From Sclerodactyla briareus (lineage: Eukaryota; Echinodermata; Holothuroidea; Dendrochirotida; Sclerodactylidae), in contig JAODTK010003555.1 of assembly GCA_026419785.1 (NCBI GenBank), positions 620,001 to 684,000 on the forward strand: a stretch of 64,000 nt of DNA. The letters run 5' to 3'. Positions 46,891 through 58,700 of this stretch are shown here, in pieces. The notes beneath the pieces are model-generated. The model did no database searches, had not been told where the DNA came from, and saw only the letters and a list, made by a program, of their open reading frames with translations. Position 1 is the stretch's first letter. Each line of letters starts with the position of its first letter. A program made the translations under genes and the position numbers.

Positions 46891-47359
46891 TTGTATTTAG
46901 TCCTTTTCTCACTATTACCATTACCTTGACAAAGTCGTTCTTGCAAGACGAAGACTCCCAGCTCAAAGGTATTCAAAGTGATTCAGGAATACGAGGTTTC
47001 CTGGATGAGCGAGGAGCCTGAATTAGCACGTCTCCTGGCGCGATAGTGCCCGGAAACCAGGTGAGCCGAAGCTCATTGGACCGCCGTGACTAAGAGATAT
47101 CAAACGGTTACACCTGTACAGCGAAGAACAAAATCGGATAATGGAAAAAGAGAGTATCGGGGTTTAAGTAAAGCCAGGTACGACTCACGGTTGTAGTGAA
47201 TGGGAGGTGTTCAAGTACTTCGAATGATCGGTGTCCCAACAAGTCGATCCGCGTGCCTCCATCCAGACAAGGTGTCCGGGGCGTTCACATATTCAACAAA
47301 TTCAAAGCTACATTTCGATATAAATTTTCATATAGATTTTACCACCGATGATAGGTGGG

Positions 47360-47715
47360 CAGTGTTGTCTACGTGGGGGCGCGAAATATGCTCAAAGGAA
47401 CACAGCCGACGGGGGGTCACGAAATCAGGCATTGACCCACTATGTCCTACCTCTCTCTTCTCTGAGCACCATGATTACTAGAGGTCCGTCAGCGAAGGTA
47501 GGATAGTCATGAATGGATCACTATTGTATTTGTGTCAACTGATGCCTACGTGGAGGCGCGCAATATGCTCAGATGAACGCAGCTGAACGCAGCTCACAAA
47601 TCAGGCCATTGACCTATGTCTACCTCTCTGAGCACCATGATTACTAGAGGTCCTGTTAGCGAAGGGAGGTAGTCATGAATGGTAATAAACATTGTTATTT
47701 CCTGTCAACTGTTAG
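47360..47715 (+). repeat. Local tandem duplication, about 180-base unit x2
   Basis: GTCTACGTGGGGGCGCGAAATATGCTCA.. at 47368 recurs as CCTACGTGGAGGCGCGCAATATGCTCA.. at 47544. Both continue AATCAGGC..ATTGACC, CTCTCTGAGCACCATGATTA / TTACTAGAGGTCC, AGCGAAGG and TAGTCATGAATGG. Confidence 0.8.
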
Positions 47716-50700
47716 GAAACCGTCATGCCTTGGTAGAATATAGTGAGACTGAAATCACCATATAGCTAATCACTCGGCGCTTCGAATCCTCAACATATAG
47801 AGTGAAAGCCGAACGAGTTCATGACTCCGTATGCCAGCCCAAGCGTCTACTTATTTCTGGGACACAGAACTACTAATCGCACTGTCGAAGTGAATACGCG
47901 CCGTGACCCTCAAATGATCGGTTGATACCTAGGATTTACTTGGGGTTAGCTTCCCCTAACGATAGAGGCCTGCTCGACTGGTCAGTGACCAGCGTGCTGG
48001 ATTAGAACAACGCACAGCGACGTATACTGCTGTAGATGATGTCCCGGTTCATCTAATTTCATAACTCACCATCAATTCCGAGGCAACATCCATGGTTGAA
48101 GTAGAAGTGAAAATAATGGAAGGAAATTCCAACGACATCATTTCCGCAAATCTGCGAACAGTTGGATTACTACCGTATTTGAGGAATGATTCGATAAAAA
48201 CAACAGTGTTGTGTAGACAGCGCATCCTGAATAAAAAAAATCATATATCGTTGCGGCAAATAAAATTGAATAGGTTTCCCAAGAATGACACTGACGTGTT
48301 AGTACCTCGCGAAGTTTCGGGAAGACATCTCCACCAGTGTGAGGTAATACGGAAGCCGTGTCCAATCATCTTGAGACTGTAGTACGATGAGCCATCACAC
48401 TGTCACCTGCAGTGAACTTCCTCATAGCTATGGTCCCGCACTTCGTTCTCCGGATTTGAAGTCGGCCCTTCAGGATACGCTGGACATAATGAAACTCTAG
48501 GAAATAAAATGGAGCAAGGTTTACATATATCGTTCGAGGTCAGGACACGAACGATTCTAATGGGAAAACTATGTCTTTTTATACTAACCTAGTCTTCTAG
48601 CGTAAGGAAAAACTTGCGTGACTGCTCGTTTTCCCAAGTACGTCATTACATATGACGGGGTTAGATCGTCAATATCCTAACACTGACTTGTGCAGAACAC
48701 TAGTCAATTTGCCATACTTCAGCACATTAAAAATCAGTGAGCATGTATTACTGTCTGTCTGCGTCCCCCTATTGTAATCATCGAAACAGCAGTTTTATGT
48801 TTATGGTCGATTTGAAATATTATGAACAAATTATTGATGATTACGACGAGTACCTAATTGGAAACAATAACGAACATCATAGCTACAACGCGATTGACAC
48901 CAGGAGCATTCTTTTTTTTTCCCAGCGATCGAATCCGATCGGCGTCCTCACCCGCGAGTTGATAGTGAGACCTGCTGCGCACAGGCATAGATATAACACG
49001 TGTCTTGGGCAGATCAGCTCGGCTTTGGCTGATCAGCTCGGATCTCTCTCTCCATACGAAGTTCACACTGAAATGTGTTTCCGGCCTTCCATGCTCATGT
49101 CCAAAGTCTCAACTTATTCTCTGTGTGGGAAGGCCCTCTCTGTTGTTGATCAAAATCTTTCATCTAGAATTTCTATATCGAAGGGGTTAAATGAAATGCC
49201 ACTCGAGCGATCCGTGGTAGGAGTAATAGTGTCTTAAGATTTGTTAAATGGACATGGAGGTCAACCAAGCGTGAGGATTGATCCATTGATGATTCATTGA
49301 GTTTCAGGCCCGTAAAATGAATATTGGTCAAACTTGAAGCTGTTTCCAAAAGATAGGCGCGGTTTATATTTAACGATTATGAGTCTATGTTTGTGCCTCC
49401 TCTTGAAGTTGGAAGAAAAATACTGCGGCACGTTGTTTTCAACAGTCTAATACTGGCCACCCCACCTTTCCTATTAGAATCATCTGTATATTGACATCAT
49501 TCTCAGCAGTCCCTCGAGTCACCAATCTTCGATTCTATAACCTTATAGCGGTTAAATGGGACTGTTAGGTGCTCCTTTGTTCTGAGAAACTTTCAGTGAC
49601 CTGAAAGTCTTACCGTGGGATATCATCAATTCTGGAAACCGAGAATTCCGGAACTATTGTTACTGAACATGGGCTGAATGCATAGATGTTCCAAGACTGG
49701 GAGGAGCATTGCTCTGAGATGTCGAGCGAATGTGGGTATGAACTGAACCCTTGAGCCATATCACATAGTATCACGAACGTGCTCGAATCTCACGAGTGTA
49801 CGTATTCTCGATAAATTTTGCCGTAGACAGTATAGGCATTAGGAATTGTTCTATACCGACCTCTGCTCCCACATACGAGTAGAAGGTGAGCTAAAATGAT
49901 CGTCATTTGGTGAATGTGTACAGATTAGGCAATGATCCATACTCAAGTTTCGTAATCTTATTTGAAATGTATATGTAGTTCCCCAAAACATGGAAAGGCC
50001 TTACATATCGATATCATACAATACCGATGAGTCATCACCGGAAGTCGGTGGGATTGGAGTTATGACGAATTAGACAAAACGAACATTGAAAAGTGCTGTT
50101 ACAAGTGTGCGATTGTTACTTGCAGCCATGCACTCATAAGAATGGCTGCTATACACGTCATACTATAACTCCAAACAAGATTCGGTTCCAGATTATGTCA
50201 GGTGGGCGACAATTTGGTGTCAATGTGATACTGGATCTATTCTCACTGCTCGGAGTTTCTGTGTCATATCTGGGAGAGAGAAAGTAACGCATTGTGTAGA
50301 ATAAACAGGCGATTGAATTGAAGTTGAAGATTGAAACAATAATTTCCATAGGAAACGGCGACGAACGCCACCAGTTTTTGAAGGCACCAATAGATATTGA
50401 ACATACCTGTAGCTATAATGTTTACATATATTAGCACTCTAGGTGCTTTGAGGAACTTATTGAGCGCCAGCAATTATTATGATTCTCACTTCCAAAAGTC
50501 AAAATTTCATGTTCGTTCCACATATGCGGCCTAGTAAAAAACGATAGGCCGTAACCGAAATTTTGCAGTTGATTTCGCGCCTCGGAATATCGTGACTGCT
50601 ACAGCCATAGTCACGTTTCAGCCATCAGAGAAATTCACACTCTTCGCCTACCGGTGGTTGATATCTCTAGTGATTGTTCATCCGCGTCACGAGAATGAAC

Positions 50701-51737
50701 TCGGAGCATGGCTCCCTGGCTGGATTTTAGTGGGATAAGGACGAAATAATTAGTAACTCAGCTTTAGTTTAGTTACATGCCATATAGGTATACTGTGAAC
50801 GAATTACAATCAGTTTGAGTTAGTACATGCTGGGACGTGTGAACACGAGAATTTTGCAACAGTGTGTTTTCTGTGTTCCCATATTGTTCTAAGAGATGTC
50901 AAAGGACGTTTTAAATTGACATATGTTACCATGGTGAAAAAAACACGAAAAACAATAAAACTATGACGGAGTGCAGGCGTTTTAGAGGGCGATTGAATAT
51001 TATGATTTTGTTAACAAACCGAAATTTTTGATGGTAATCACGAAACGACAACCATTCAATCGGAGACGCAGGGATAGATTTATATAGTAAACCAAAGCAA
51101 ACTTGGTCGGAAAGTCGGAATATAGGTTATTATGGTGCTTGTTCAATCGACAATGTTTAGTTGAACCAAGAAACTATAATACAAAATACAAAATTTTCAG
51201 TTAGCAATATGATTTATGTAACTGTTCTGTTTCGGACGTCAACTAGTCGATGGAGTGAAACTAAAGAAAAGCGTGATGAAGTTTCGTTCCACGTCATGTT
51301 CAAATTGGAATACCCCGGCCCAATAGCCCTCGGGTTTCGAAAACACCTCCGTGGATTAAATGTAGTAAGCGGTGGATATTCGGTTCACTTTGAGTAAGGA
51401 TAGATAAAGGGCCAGAGCAGATTTGTCATCGACGACGTATCCTGTGATCTGTGAAATGGAGGTCAATTTCAAGTTAATTTCTGTGGACCGCGCTGACATG
51501 TAGCGTGGTGGTATCGGGAAATAAGACACCCATATATCAGTTTGGAGTTACAGTTAATGAGATGATAATAATTGTGTTAAAGGTCACAGGGAAAATGACG
51601 GCAGTTCGCGTTGAAGTACCAGTTGCGATGATCTTTCGAAACTCCACTGCCGAAAATTACGAATCCTCCCATCACAAAACTTCACAGATTTCCCCCCATA
51701 CTTATTCAACCAAATAACATTCGAAAACATGAGATGC
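47716..51737. other. Intergenic, unrecognised, includes a 166-codon frame
   Basis: The plus frame 48737-49237 (166 codons) is among the longest in the window, but it shows no signal peptide, domain or homology that I recognise and no supporting splice or promoter signal. With a locally AT-balanced composition it may be a decayed repeat or chance. Confidence 0.35.
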
Positions 51738-51890
51738 ATGGTTGCGTTTTCAAATAGTGGTGACAGCCTTAATGAAATGCTATGGGCGGAATCGGACCGA
51801 ACTGTCTCTCCCCGAAAGGTTCTGTGGTGAGCATGCGCACCGTGAACAACGAAGCCGGCTTATTGAGAGGCAATACAGATTGAGCGATGA
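51738..51890 (-). repeat. Short dispersed repeat R2, copy 2
   Basis: TGCGTTTTCAAATAGTGGT, GGTGAGCATGCGCAC and CGGCTTATTGAGAG correspond to 5925-6085. Flanking sequence is unrelated, which supports an inserted repeat. Confidence 0.5.
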
Positions 51891-52235
51891 GCGCACAACG
51901 TGGGCATCTTATCACGGTAGTAATCCCACCAATTGATGGCGACTGCACACATGATATCTCTACTTTGGGTTCAGCCACGATGCGAAAGAGGCCCGATTTG
52001 GGCCTCCCCATTCTTCTGGGGGCATTTGTCTCCTAATTTCATTCTCGAGAAGGGTATATGATGTTAGAAATTCACTACACCCGCCAAAAAAAAACGAAAT
52101 TTTTCCAGGAAAAAATAGCGTTATTGTGTGACGGGACCTTTAGCCACCTCTTCGAACAGAACGATCTCCCATTTTTAATGACTATTAGGAATAACATCGT
52201 TACCTATCCGAAGGTATCGTGGCATTTTGATTAAA

Positions 52236-52401
52236 CAAAAAGAAAAAAAAAACAAATTACAATAAAAAATTATTTTTTTTTTAAAAAAAAAAAAAAAACA
52301 AAATTATTTATAAAAAACAAAAAAAAAAAAAAAAAAAAAAAAATTTTTTATTTCAAAAAAAAAAAAAAAAAAAAAAATTTTTTAAAAAAAAAAAAAAAAA
52401 G
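52236..52401 (+). repeat. A/T homopolymer-rich tract
   Basis: Runs of A up to about 23 broken by short T runs and ACAA. Directly downstream (in gene sense) of the last CUB exon of the minus-strand mosaic gene. Confidence 0.9.
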
Positions 52402-52434
52402 AGTATACAATCTTTTGTAGGACAGACGAGTCAC

Positions 52435-52716
52435 CTAGTGAAGGTATGGACACAGATGGCGACGGGGGGATAGGATCCAATCGGGGGGGAGGGCGTGGCC
52501 CGTACATGTGTGGAGGACCGACGATCATCGCCTGGTAGTTCCGTGGCCGATCGTAAGAAAATCGAAACCTTCCTCGAGATCAAAGAAATGGAAGGCCACC
52601 GAAGACGTGAGGTGAGCCGCGGCGATGAATAGATGCGGCTCGCGTGGGTCATTAGGGTAATCGTCCGGATAGTTGACGGAGCTTATCACGAAGTAGTCAC
52701 CTTCTCGTAGGGCGGA
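52435..52716 (-). CDS. CUB domain (most 3' exon seen)
   Basis: The acceptor is a T-rich tract ending TTTTCAG. It reads S-A-L-R-E-G-D-Y-F-V-I-S-S-V-N-Y-P-D-D-Y, then P-H-L-F-I-A-A-A-H-L-T-S-S-V-A-F-H-F-F-D, then L-E-E-G-F-D-F-L-T-I-G-H-G-T. This is a CUB domain (NYP.DYP, F.F.DLE, D.L.I..G.); the usual first two cysteines are not seen. Reading after H-G-T is frameshifted. The exon end is placed at CTAG|GTGACT. Directly downstream lies an A/T homopolymer tract of about 160 bases. Confidence 0.85.
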
Positions 52717-55700
52717 CTGAAAACAACGAAACAACGAAGAAACATAAACATCCTGTAAATGACAAGAAGTTGCACCATAGTTATAGATGTTGTTATAGAT
52801 TTACACCCGAATTTCCTAGGAACCTTTGATAGGCACATTGACACACAATTTACCATGGGACCAGATTGTTTCTAGACTCTAATAAAGTTTGGGACATTTG
52901 GCCCAGAAGTGGTCACAGATAGCGAATCGAACCAAACATAGGGGTCATAATTTGACCCAGGAGAAGTTACATCTGAGCCACATTCAGGTTGTGTCATATG
53001 TCATAACAATTCGTTTTCGTTATTCTTCTGGTGTCGGTTTTTATTGTTGTTTCTGAGACATATTGTTCTATTGATTATGCGTTATACACAACAGCAGTGG
53101 ATTCCATTTTGGTATGATCGAGCTAGTTTTGAAGCGATCATTTACTCTAGTCTTTGCTTTAGGTGTTACCTATCACACGATAGAGCTCGACTCTGGACTG
53201 TGAGTTACTGCCCAAATGAGTTTTCCTTCAAACAATGCAGAGTGCTAAGTTAATCCTTCCGGGGTATCTACAGTAAGAGAGTGTTTCAATATTCTAGACT
53301 GCCAGAGGGGCATGGCCCCCCCATAACAATTTCGGTTTTTATAGCATTCTGCTTCATCCACAATGATAAACCCGATAAACAATTATAATAATGATATTCT
53401 CCATGCTATTAGTTGCAAAATTTCTATACCCATAGAACCCTGTTTTGGATTTTGTCAAGGGAGCAGTGACCTGCTTCTTAAAAAAAAGTGACAAATATAT
53501 AGGGGGTTTTCCAACTCGTAAGCTGAACCAGTGCAATGCCGTGCGCGAATTTGGAAGACAAGCGACAGTACTCGAATCGAAGTCTCCGTAACTTGCGTTG
53601 TTACGACATAACCACAATCGGTCTCGTCTTCTGCAGCGGACAGTCAAACCCAGAGATCACAGCGGGAGGTGCAGAAGCTAGAAGAAGAACGTCACCGTTA
53701 TCACACTCGAAAAAAACCTGCGAGATGAATATATTGCACTTGAACTCTTATTAGTCTTAACAGTATGTGGAAAAATGGTGATTTTGTTTGGGACTATGGG
53801 GTTAGTTAGTATAGGATGGAGCTAATGGAGCTAATGGAGTTTCCGCTGAACCCGGCACAAAGTGGGAAGTGTTTGGGTAAGCTGTGATTGGTTGGCAGTC
53901 TGTGCCAACTTGGCACAGACCTAGCGGCAAAATGGGTAGGGTGTAAAATTTACACCGGTACGACATCACTCCTACGATCGCCATGGATTAACTTTACCAC
54001 AAGGCAATTCAATTTCAAGTCTAAATACTCGTGCTGCAGGGTAATATATTGGCTTTCCACGACATCACATAATTTTCTGCCTTCTAAAATAGTCCCTCCT
54101 TGCAATATGGTAAATTTTCCAATTAATGTCCACATTCCGCATCACACTCATGGAAGGCTGGATTCCATATTGCTGAAAGTTTTATGGCGGAAAGCCCTAA
54201 AATTGCCGCAGTCCAGGCATAATTCGTTGATTGGCTTCTTAAGGAAGATATTCCATAGAATTCATTCGCGGTGAATCTGCATCCGTATACGCATTGGTTC
54301 ACATGCTTATTTCGCGTACTCGGTATTGGTTTGTCTTCATTTATATATTTTTTTTTGCCTCTGTGAAACGCAATATCGCTTCGCAAACGCAAACTACATC
54401 CACATATTGCAGCACCTGGCCTCCATAGCTCAGCTTACGTAAATTGGCGATTTTCACATACTCATACGCATCTATGGCATCCTAGCTATCCTAGCCTATT
54501 ACAGATGTCGAAGAGGTTAGTCAGTTAAAGAGCCAAATCGTAAGTTATAGTACTCATTGGACAGGTGCATAGGGTTATGTGACGTACCATTGGTTATGAC
54601 GAAAAATGACTGTGAAACATAGGCATGCATACGGAAAATTGCACAACTGTGACTTACCGTCTTTACTGACCACGGTGACCTTTGCCTCGAATCCGGCCTT
54701 GGTGATGGTGGAGTCGCTCGTGGAATCGGAACCAGGCCGCGGATCTTACAGTGATGACATCAGGAATATTGGAGCCATCATCCTGACAGGTCAATCATGC
54801 TACTACTCTAGAAATTCCCCTCCGATAGTAAGAGAACGTCATATCCGTACTCGAGGTGAAAGGTCATGAAGTGAACCAGAAGGTAGAAGTCCGAAGTCGA
54901 GGAATGTCATAGTTACATCGGCGGAGTTCGGGTATTCTCGTGGATAGTTCGGGGATGTGAGGATATATTCTTCGCCATATTGTAAACCGGCTGAACGATG
55001 GACGAAAGGACAAAATGAATATATAATACAGTGATATAGCTTTTCTTTGCCATAACATTTTTGAATATTGCAATGATTTTTTGCAAACGTCGTCGTCAAT
55101 CTCGCCAGTCAATGTAAATAAACGTTTTGTAGAAAATATTTTGCTACGGTAGCTCTTCTATGCCCCCCTTTAAAGTTAAACACTTACTTGACCGCCCATT
55201 ACGTCATCAGTCAGGGGGCTAGGGACGTTAAATAGCGAAACAAAACAGTGATCACCCGTTTCTTCTTTGTGTCTTTTTTCATTCTCATGTCACTTTTTGC
55301 GAGGTCAGGCAAGTTGCTTGTATCTACCCCTCATTAGAGATCCAGGAAAACGCTAGAGTAACATTCCCCCGCAGGGTCATAGTTGTGAAGTGATCTTCTA
55401 AAACCGTAAATATCAAATTGATCTAAACATCTTGAATATACTTCTGTGGATAACATGAATGAATCGTTTGAATGCTTCAAAAAACCCGAATCTAACCGTC
55501 TATCTTCTTATTAAAGTACCTAAATTGCTTGAGGTGAAGATTGAGAAACTATACAATGTAGACCATCAGGTCCATGACTACCAGACTGTGCTGCACTGAC
55601 CCTGATATTTTAGAACAATTCATTGACAGTATAACTTTGGGTCAAGTCAGTGTAATTAATCCGCATAGACAAAGTATCAGACGATCTACGAGAACAGTAT

Positions 55701-58700
55701 AGAAATGAATTCTAGAGTTTGTCAATTGACAGCCATTGGGTTGCATCTGAATCAGTGACTGGTGTAAAAAAACGACGCCTTTGTGATTGTTCACATCCTC
55801 AAAAAAAAAAAAAAAAATCTTCACACAACCAATATAATATAAGAATTAAAAATGCTGTATTGTATGTAAATGGAGTTAATAGAGAATTTGCGTCTATGAC
55901 ACACTATGAAAGGACCATCAATAGTTCAGTGGTTCTTATTGTTGATTTGGTAAATATAGGAACCCTTTTTCAGTAGGGTTATGTCAACTGACATGGAACA
56001 TTTTCCAGTCACATCCTGATTTATATCATGTAATTTATCGGAGACCTTCACACAGTCCTGTAACCCCCTTCCCTCCACCTGGTCATTATTTTCTGTTCGT
56101 AGGAACCGGTACTCCACTCCAATAACCCGGAGAGTATATGCAACCATCTTTTCTGTGGCTGTTTCAAAACTGGAAAAGTACTTATCGTCCCTGATTAAGC
56201 ACCCGGTTGGAGAGAGGTCTAGAGATAATATAATAGCCCTTGCCAGAGACACCACGTACACCAACAAAGAAAATATATAATTATGTATCATACGACTTCC
56301 ACCTCATCGATGCCGTCAGCACAATTAACGACGAAATCGCATATCTGGTCTGTTAGCAGAATACTCCCGTCAGAACATCGCAATGAAATCTGCAACAGGA
56401 AACATAATTGCTATCATAAAACTATCAGGTGAAAAGAAAAAATGAACGAAAATTCCCCTGGTTTCATGTTTTTGATCTGCAATCGAAGTATAAGCTGGAA
56501 TAATTGGAATGGTACTACCGTTAGTGCGGTAGTTATTTTCCTTTTCCACTAGTAACTCCCTTATTATATGATATTATATTTTGTCTCATCAGTCGTCGAA
56601 AAAAAACTAAAAAAGAAACAGGCTTGAAACCTCAGATTCTGGGTGTGCAGGGCAGGTGGGCTTGTTACCCGAACCAATTCAAATGAAATCTGTTTAATGA
56701 CGCATTGCACTTTTGATAATATCAGGCTTATATGGAAATCACAATTAGTCACTAGTAGCATATTGTCCTACGTTATTATCAAATCTGGTTACTGCAGCTC
56801 GTAAGTGGGACAGAAAAATCCGTGTGTACACACCACGAGCACAGTCCACACTCCACGACTTGGTCCCACAGATGCCACCTATCGTTCATTCCCAAACAAC
56901 AGCGGGTCGCCGGATCCACCTTTGGTAGAGACAATAGAAATATATTATCAGATTGTGAAGGAATGACAAGTGATATACCCACATTAATACCTTAGTTAAT
57001 ACATTACTATCACAGTCCCGATCGCATGCACCGGTTTCCAAGAGAAACCCAATATTTGTTCGGGCCCAGTTTCTACTACATGGGGTCATTTTAGGTGTTG
57101 TTTTGCCTTATAACAATCGATGAATTAGCATGGCGTGGCCTAAGTTGTTTATCTATGTGTTGATTTATTATTATTATTATATTATTATCATCATCATTAT
57201 TCAGGGGCTTGTAATTATACCTGACACATTGCGTATGGGGGGCCAGGAGTAGGCTCATTTCAAAATAGCAATACTTTTGAAGCTAATAGCTTCCATACAC
57301 CGTGAGACTCTAGTCTGCATTATTTTGAGACGGAAACTACGTTAAGCTGTTGATATTCATGAACCATTGTATGCAGATTAGGTATCATTTTGGGCATTCA
57401 TTCAGTTATAGACGCTCCCAACCTTTTCCTATCCTCCTCGACTTTCGAGTCAAGCTTTTAATTGGCTCAACCAGTTACCACGGCTATTCAGCTTTTTATG
57501 TGCCACTTGCCCAATTTCACATTTTTCCAAATTTAGCAAAGATACACCAACATTTCAACGTCAAATGCCACGCCAAATTGCATCAGTGAAAACGATTCTG
57601 GCTATAGCACACTAGCAACCTGGCATGCAAACTGGTGCACAGACTACGGACGGCCATCACGATACTTTACAGACTACCCTCCCCCCAATATCTCCCAACC
57701 CCCACACTCATATCAGTAGGACATAGACGTATTATACAATGGAAAAATTGGTTTAGTTTCGGAATTGTATTTACCGAAAAGGAGGGCCGAATGTTGGCTC
57801 TGGAATAAAAAATCTATGCATACCATATCTCGCCTGCCTCGTTGGTCTTTATATACCGCACCCAAGTAATTGAACTGGCCTGTATGCGTGTTTTAATCTA
57901 CCTGAACCTGCACAGAAACCGACATACCCCGATTGCCATGCAAGTTTGCCGAAGAGCGTACATGGTTCTCATAATCTGTGCTCGTTGGTGGTCCTCTATC
58001 AACTCATCCACCCATATGTACAGGATGACGTGAATAACCATCGTATTTATCCCCCCCCCCCCCAAAAAAAAAAAAACGCCTTGAGAAAATTTCGCAAAAT
58101 GGTCATTCTGCCGAGAAACTCCACTTTCCATCTGAATTTCGAATTGTTCCAATAGGTTTTTGCATATATTTTGATATTCCCTTCAATTTCCGATTCGAAG
58201 GAATTCATTTTCTCTCCTGAGCATGCGGCGGTATTACAGAAGCCGCATACGCCTGCTCAAAGCTAAAACAGTGGATTCAGTTCATTCAGGGCTTCCGCTC
58301 ATCAGTCTGGATAAATTCTCTGTTCGTTATCGTTACGAGTGAAGAAATAGTTCACAATTCCCTTCAGGTTTCTTCCATCCTATCAACGCACGTTTGCTAC
58401 TGATGATTGACATCTACGTCGCTGGGATTTTATGAGTCAAATCCCATTTTGGGGATGTTCAAACGAACCCTGCGGACGGAGTGATGTATAACGACTACGA
58501 TTTATATATCGAGAGCATATCCCCCTCTATTTATGAACTGCTCCCTCATATCGTTTGCTCACTTGCCTAAACAAGCGCAAGTCGAAACGTCTTGATAGCT
58601 CGGGGAACCGCAAAATTCCTGTGGCGAGTACACTGAATGTTCTTACCAATCCACATTTATTGTTTGTCCACATTTAATCGACCTTTACTGACAGCTGTCA

